Part shown: in pieces, positions 6,647 to 10,113 of the stretch
Layout of the letters: each line of letters begins with the position of its first letter
Numbering within the stretch: position 1 is the first letter of the stretch
Notes under the pieces: generated by a model
Database searches by the model: none
Seen by the model: only the letters and a program-made list of their open reading frames with translations
Told to the model about the DNA's origin: nothing
Position numbers and translations under genes: made by a program
Assembly: GCA_002384815.1 (NCBI GenBank)
Contig: DGBN01000010.1
Location: 1,448-11,560, forward strand
Direction of reading: 5' to 3'
DNA from: Oxalobacteraceae bacterium UBA4003
GTDB taxonomy: Bacteria; Pseudomonadota; Gammaproteobacteria; Burkholderiales; Burkholderiaceae_D
DNA: 10,113 nucleotides

Positions 6647-7690
6647 ATGCGATTGAATCAATTTGTCAAAACCGCTGTAGTTGCTGCAGGTGCAGCAGTA
6701 GCGTTTTCTTCCGCAGTGGCAGCCGATATCACCGGTGCTGGTGCGACTTTCCCATACCCAATCTATGCCAAATGGGCTGAAGCCTATAAAGCAGCAACCG
6801 GCAATGGCTTGAATTATCAATCCATCGGCTCCGGCGGCGGCATCAAGCAAATCAAGGCAAAAACCGTTGATTTTGGTGCGTCCGACATGCCTTTGAAGGC
6901 CGCAGATCTGGAAGCTGGCGGCCTGATCCAGTTCCCGGCGATCATGGGCGGTGTCGTGCCTATCGTTAATCTGGAAGGCGTGACGCCAGGTCAATTGAAA
7001 ATGACGCCTGACGTGCTGGCTGCTATTTACCTGGGCAAAGTAGTTAAATGGAATGACGCTCAAATCACCGCATTGAATCCAGGTGTCAAGCTGCCGGATG
7101 CAGACATTACTGTTGTTCACCGTTCGGACGGATCGGGCACGACCTTCCTGTGGACCGACTTCCTGTCCAAAACCAACGCCGACTTCAAGACAACCGTTGG
7201 TGCAGGTACTGCGGTTAAATGGCCGGCAGGTGTAGGCGGCAAGGGTAACGAAGGCGTTGCAGCCAACGTTCAACGCATCAAGGGTTCGATCGGCTATGTT
7301 GAATACGCATACGCTAAAAAGAACAAGATGTCGCACACCCAGCTGAAAAACCGTGACGGTCAATTCGTGCAACCTGACGATGCTTCTTTCAAGGCAGCAG
7401 CAGCAGGTGCTGAATGGGCGAAAACACCAGGCATGGAAGTTGTGCTGACCAACCAGGTTGGTAAAGCGAGCTGGCCTATTACTGGTGCATCGTTCATTCT
7501 CATGCACAAATCGCAAGCATCGGCTGAACGTGCTAAAGAAGTGTTGAAGTTCTTCGACTGGTCTTACAAAAACGGCGGTGCAATGGCAACAGAGCTGGAT
7601 TATGTTGCGATGCCACCTGCTGTGATCAAACTGGTTCAAGATGAATGGAAAGCGGATTTGAAAGATGCTTCCGGCAAGGCTGTTTGGTAA
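6647..7690 (+). CDS. pstS: Phosphate ABC transporter, periplasmic phosphate-binding protein
   Basis: The 347-residue PstS captures inorganic phosphate in the periplasm and delivers it to PstCA. Residues 1-26 form a signal peptide: MRLNQFVK, a hydrophobic Ala/Val core, then SSAVAA before DITGAG. Phosphate-contact segments of the family are visible: GAGATFPYP (T34, F35), SIGSGGG (59-65), FGASDMP (D80), and HRSDGSGTT (158-166, with Arg159 and the Ser-Gly-Thr turn). The length is typical. TAAGGAG (6635-6641) five bases before ATG is a strong ribosome binding site. The codons favour A/T-ending forms more than the neighbouring genes do, consistent with a highly expressed gene. It is the first gene of pstSCAB, transcribed from the PHO-box promoter and followed by a large stem-loop that may set its high level relative to pstC. 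Confidence 0.98.
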   Translation: MRLNQFVKTAVVAAGAAVAFSSAVAADITGAGATFPYPIYAKWAEAYKAATGNGLNYQSIGSGGGIKQIKAKTVDFGASDMPLKAADLEAGGLIQFPAIMGGVVPIVNLEGVTPGQLKMTPDVLAAIYLGKVVKWNDAQITALNPGVKLPDADITVVHRSDGSGTTFLWTDFLSKTNADFKTTVGAGTAVKWPAGVGGKGNEGVAANVQRIKGSIGYVEYAYAKKNKMSHTQLKNRDGQFVQPDDASFKAAAAGAEWAKTPGMEVVLTNQVGKASWPITGASFILMHKSQASAERAKEVLKFFDWSYKNGGAMATELDYVAMPPAVIKLVQDEWKADLKDASGKAVW

Positions 7691-7723
7691 AAACTGCTGT
7701 TATCGCTGTTTAACGTGACAGGG

Positions 7724-7766
7724 GCTGTCGCCATGATGAATGCAACTGATTCGACATGGCGACAGC
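7724..7766 (+). terminator. Large stem-loop between pstS and pstC (attenuator or mRNA stabiliser)
   Basis: The arms 7724-7735 (GCTGTCGCCATG) and 7755-7766 form a perfect 12-bp inverted repeat around a 19-base loop; three G-U pairs could extend it to 7721 and 7769. A short TTTAT follows, too weak for a full terminator. The location 34 bases after the pstS stop suggests partial termination or protection of the pstS 3' end, giving more PstS than membrane components. The function is inferred. Confidence 0.75.
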
Positions 7767-7799
7767 TTTATCTGGCTGCCAAATTAGCTACCAAATATT

Positions 7800-8828
7800 A
7801 TGAGTACAACCCCCAACGCACTTTCTGCCCACGCAATGAATCCTGACAAAGAAAACAGTGACAGTGGTGCCTTCAGCAAGGCGCTGATGGCAACGATGCG
7901 CAGGCAACGGCTGCAGGATTTTCTGTTTCATAAAGTCACGTTCATTTTCGCGCTGAGCGTATTGTTTGTTTTACTCGGCATCATTGCATCCTTGATGATA
8001 GGTGCATGGCCCGCACTAAAAGAATTCGGCTTGCCTTTCATAGCCAGCGTTGAATGGGATCCCGTCAACGACAAATACGGCGCGGCGATTGCCATCGTCG
8101 GCACCTTGCTTACCTCATTTATCGCCTTGCTGATCGCATTTCCGGTCAGCTTCGGTATTGCATTATTCCTCACTGAAATCTGCCCGGCCTGGCTGAAGCG
8201 GCCGCTGGGAACCGCGGTCGAACTGCTGGCAGGTGTGCCCAGTATCATCTACGGCATGTGGGGTTTGTTTGTATTTGCGCCGCTGTTTTCCGATTACATC
8301 CAGCCGGCATTGGCTTCCACGCTCGGACACTTGCCGGTAATCGGTAATTTGTTCAAGGGCCCGCAAATGGGTATCGGTATCCTGGCGGCGGGCATCATCC
8401 TCGCCATCATGATCATTCCCTTCATTGCCTCGGTGATGCGCGATGTGTTTGAAATCGTGCCGCCGGTATTGAAGGAATCTGCCTACGCGCTCGGTTGCAC
8501 CAAGTGGGAAGTGGTACGCAAGGTCGTCCTGCCTTATACCCGCATCGGCGTGGTCGGCGGCGTCATGCTTGGTTTGGGGCGGGCGCTGGGCGAGACGATG
8601 GCGATTACCTTCGTGATCGGCAATGCGCACAAACTGTCATGGTCGCTGTTCGCGGCGGGTAACAGTATTGCATCGACGCTGGCGAATGAATTTGCCGAAG
8701 CGGAATCTGTGCTGCACGTGTCTTCGCTGTTTGCGCTGGGTCTGATCCTGTTCGTGATTACCTTTATCGTGCTGTCGGCCGCCAAGTTGATGTTGATGGG
8801 CATGTCCCGCAAGGAGGGCGCCAAATGA
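7800..8828 (+). CDS. pstC: Phosphate ABC transporter, permease subunit PstC
   Basis: The 342-residue inner-membrane protein forms half of the phosphate channel with PstA. About 45 polar residues precede six hydrophobic segments near 46-68, 95-124, 142-165, 190-213, 248-272 and 308-332. The cytoplasmic EAA loop that docks on PstB reads PPVLKESAYALGCTKWEVV (221-239), with Ser for the first Ala of the EAA core. The conserved GRALGETMA (260-268) follows, as in PstC. ATG 7800 has no recognisable ribosome binding site, and ATG 7836 and 7887 are in-frame alternatives; the latter has a weak AAGG upstream. I keep 7800 as the longest frame after the stem-loop, but the start is uncertain. The stop overlaps the pstA start as ATGA. 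Confidence 0.95.
   Translation: MSTTPNALSAHAMNPDKENSDSGAFSKALMATMRRQRLQDFLFHKVTFIFALSVLFVLLGIIASLMIGAWPALKEFGLPFIASVEWDPVNDKYGAAIAIVGTLLTSFIALLIAFPVSFGIALFLTEICPAWLKRPLGTAVELLAGVPSIIYGMWGLFVFAPLFSDYIQPALASTLGHLPVIGNLFKGPQMGIGILAAGIILAIMIIPFIASVMRDVFEIVPPVLKESAYALGCTKWEVVRKVVLPYTRIGVVGGVMLGLGRALGETMAITFVIGNAHKLSWSLFAAGNSIASTLANEFAEAESVLHVSSLFALGLILFVITFIVLSAAKLMLMGMSRKEGAK
8811..8817 (+). promoter_or_regulatory. Strong ribosome binding site of pstA inside pstC
   Basis: AAGGAGG lies seven bases before ATG 8825 and within the last codons of pstC. It fixes the pstA start and contrasts with the absent site at pstC. Confidence 0.8.
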
Positions 8829-9700
8829 AAACTGAAATCACCAAAGCGGAAGCCATGAATCCGGTCTACCGCAAACGCCTGCTGATGCACCGCATCGGCA
8901 TTGCCTTGTCCTTCCTGGCGATGACAATAGGCCTGTTCTTTCTGATGTGGATTTTGTTCACGCTGCTGATCAAGGGGCTGGGAGCCATTAACTGGGCGAT
9001 CTTTACTGAAACGACGCCGGCACCGGGTAGTGAGGGTGGCGGCTTGATGAATGCGATTGTCGGCAGTCTGCTGATGGTAGGTGCTGCAGTTTTCATCAGT
9101 ACGCCGATCGGGATTCTGGCTGGCATCTACCTTGCAGAATATGGTGAAGTCAGCTGGTTCGCGAAAGTCACGCGCTTTGTTACCGACATCATGCTGTCGG
9201 CGCCATCTATCGTGATTGGTTTGTTCATCTATGCAATTTATGTGGCGAACGTCAAGCATTTCTCCGGCTGGGCCGGCAGTTTTGCGATCTCGCTGATTGC
9301 GATTCCGGTTGTTGTGCGTACCACCGACAATATGCTGAACCTGGTGCCGACCAGCCTGCGCGAAGCTGCTTTTGCACTTGGTGCGCCGCGCTGGCGTGTT
9401 GCTACCTTTGTGCGTTTGCGTGCAGTCAAGGCGGGTGTCATTACCGGCGTGCTGCTGGCAGTGGCACGCATCTCGGGCGAAACTGCACCGTTATTGTTTA
9501 CCGCATTGAACAACCAGTTCTACAGTGCCAACATGAATGCGCCTATGGCCAATTTGCCGGTGGTGATTTACCAGTTTGCGATGAGTCCTTACGATAACTG
9601 GCGCTCGCTGGCGTGGGGTGGAGCCTTGCTGATTACCTTCAGCGTACTGGCCCTCAACATTCTGTCGCGCTCGCTATTCAATCAAAAAATACATAACTGA
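8825..9700 (+). CDS. pstA: Phosphate ABC transporter, permease subunit PstA
   Basis: This 291-residue inner-membrane protein pairs with PstC to form the phosphate channel. Hydrophobic segments are seen near 24-50, 76-104, 120-142, 150-165, 203-225 and 260-283. The cytoplasmic EAA loop is canonical: TSLREAAFALGAPRWRVAT (176-194), with E180, A181, A182 and G186. The conserved ARISGETAPLLFTAL (214-228), typical of PstA, follows. The start is set by a near-perfect ribosome binding site and by the four-base ATGA overlap with pstC, so the two permeases are translationally coupled for equal amounts. Only 18 bases separate the stop from the pstB start. Confidence 0.97.
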   Translation: MKTEITKAEAMNPVYRKRLLMHRIGIALSFLAMTIGLFFLMWILFTLLIKGLGAINWAIFTETTPAPGSEGGGLMNAIVGSLLMVGAAVFISTPIGILAGIYLAEYGEVSWFAKVTRFVTDIMLSAPSIVIGLFIYAIYVANVKHFSGWAGSFAISLIAIPVVVRTTDNMLNLVPTSLREAAFALGAPRWRVATFVRLRAVKAGVITGVLLAVARISGETAPLLFTALNNQFYSANMNAPMANLPVVIYQFAMSPYDNWRSLAWGGALLITFSVLALNILSRSLFNQKIHN

Positions 9701-9718
9701 TTTTTTCAGGCCAACACT

Positions 9719-10113
9719 ATGACTACTCAAACGTCTGTGGACATGACAAAAAAGACTCTCGAAATTGCCAATCTGAATTTTTTCTACGGAAATTTTCAGG
9801 GCTTGAAGAATATCAACCTGGATATTCATGACAAGAAAGTCACTGCTTTCATCGGCCCATCCGGCTGCGGAAAATCCACGCTGCTGCGTACCTTCAACCG
9901 TATGTACGACTTGTATCCGGGGCAGCGCGCCGAAGGCAAGATCATGTACCACGGCAAGAACATTCTTGAGCCTGGCCAGGACGTCAACATGCTGCGCGCC
10001 AAGGTCGGCATGGTATTCCAGAAGCCAACCCCGTTCCCGATGTCGGTCTACGACAATATCGCCTTCGGCGTGCGCCTGTATGAGAACCTGCCGAAAGGCG
10101 AGATGGACGAGCG
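9719..10113 (+). CDS. pstB: Phosphate ABC transporter, ATP-binding protein (3'-truncated by window edge)
   Basis: The frame from ATG 9719 stays open to the end of the window, giving the first 131 residues of a protein that is usually about 260. The Walker A motif GPSGCGKST (46-54), the NRMYDLYPG segment (60-68) specific to PstB, and the Q-loop in GMVFQKPTPFPMS (97-109, Q101) are visible. The signature LSGGQ, Walker B and H-loop lie beyond the edge. The protein hydrolyses ATP at the cytoplasmic face of PstCA to drive phosphate import, and with PhoU it also signals phosphate status to PhoR. The ribosome binding site is modest (CAGG at 9707-9710); Met9 (9743) is a less likely start. Confidence 0.97.
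   Translation, partial: MTTQTSVDMTKKTLEIANLNFFYGNFQGLKNINLDIHDKKVTAFIGPSGCGKSTLLRTFNRMYDLYPGQRAEGKIMYHGKNILEPGQDVNMLRAKVGMVFQKPTPFPMSVYDNIAFGVRLYENLPKGEMDE

Noticed and set aside
6620..7639. 339-codon open frame on the minus strand opposite pstS
   Set aside because: It is an antisense shadow of an unmistakable pstS, is rich in Cys, His and Arg, and shows no family motif.
8534..9259. 241-codon minus-strand frame across pstC and pstA
   Set aside because: It spans the antisense of two clear membrane proteins, and its polar composition is the mirror of hydrophobic codons.

Overview
The window looks like a chromosomal segment of a betaproteobacterium, most likely of the Oxalobacteraceae (Herminiimonas/Janthinobacterium type). 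This is inferred from the character of the proteins and the moderate GC content with short gaps; no marker gene proves it. It reads as ordinary vertically inherited chromosome. I see no mobile elements, CRISPR arrays or RNA genes.

Layout. Positions 1-2350 (+) hold three overlapping genes: the 3' end of an OlsB-like GNAT N-acyltransferase, a metallophosphoesterase that resembles the lipid-remodelling phospholipase C PlcP more than LpxH, and a GT4 glycosyltransferase of the Agt type. A perfect 13-bp stem-loop (2419-2450) separates them from the convergent periplasmic type II L-asparaginase gene (2458-3507, -). A 399-bp gap without a credible gene follows. Then come sixA (3907-4365, -) and ppk (4370-6487, -), four bases apart and read as one ppk-sixA unit. 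A 159-bp divergent regulatory region carries two oppositely oriented PHO boxes, one facing ppk and one facing pstS. The high-affinity phosphate transporter operon pstS-pstC-pstA-pstB runs to the right edge, and pstB is cut off by the window end. A large stem-loop lies between pstS and pstC.

How the genes work together. Most of the window fits one theme, adaptation to phosphate limitation. PstSCAB takes up phosphate, Ppk stores it as polyphosphate, and both promoters carry recognisable PhoB sites. The left operon would free phosphate from membrane phospholipids: the PlcP-like enzyme would split off the phosphorylated head group, the Agt-like enzyme would glycosylate the resulting diacylglycerol, and the OlsB-like enzyme would start synthesis of phosphorus-free ornithine lipids. 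The role of the left operon is inferred from family resemblance. Its promoter is outside the window, so its PhoB control cannot be seen here. The asparaginase and SixA are linked by position only.

No wholly new system is evident. The points most worth following are the phosphate-stress neighbourhood, the probable mis-naming of the PlcP-like gene as LpxH, the paired PHO boxes, and the pstS-pstC stem-loop.
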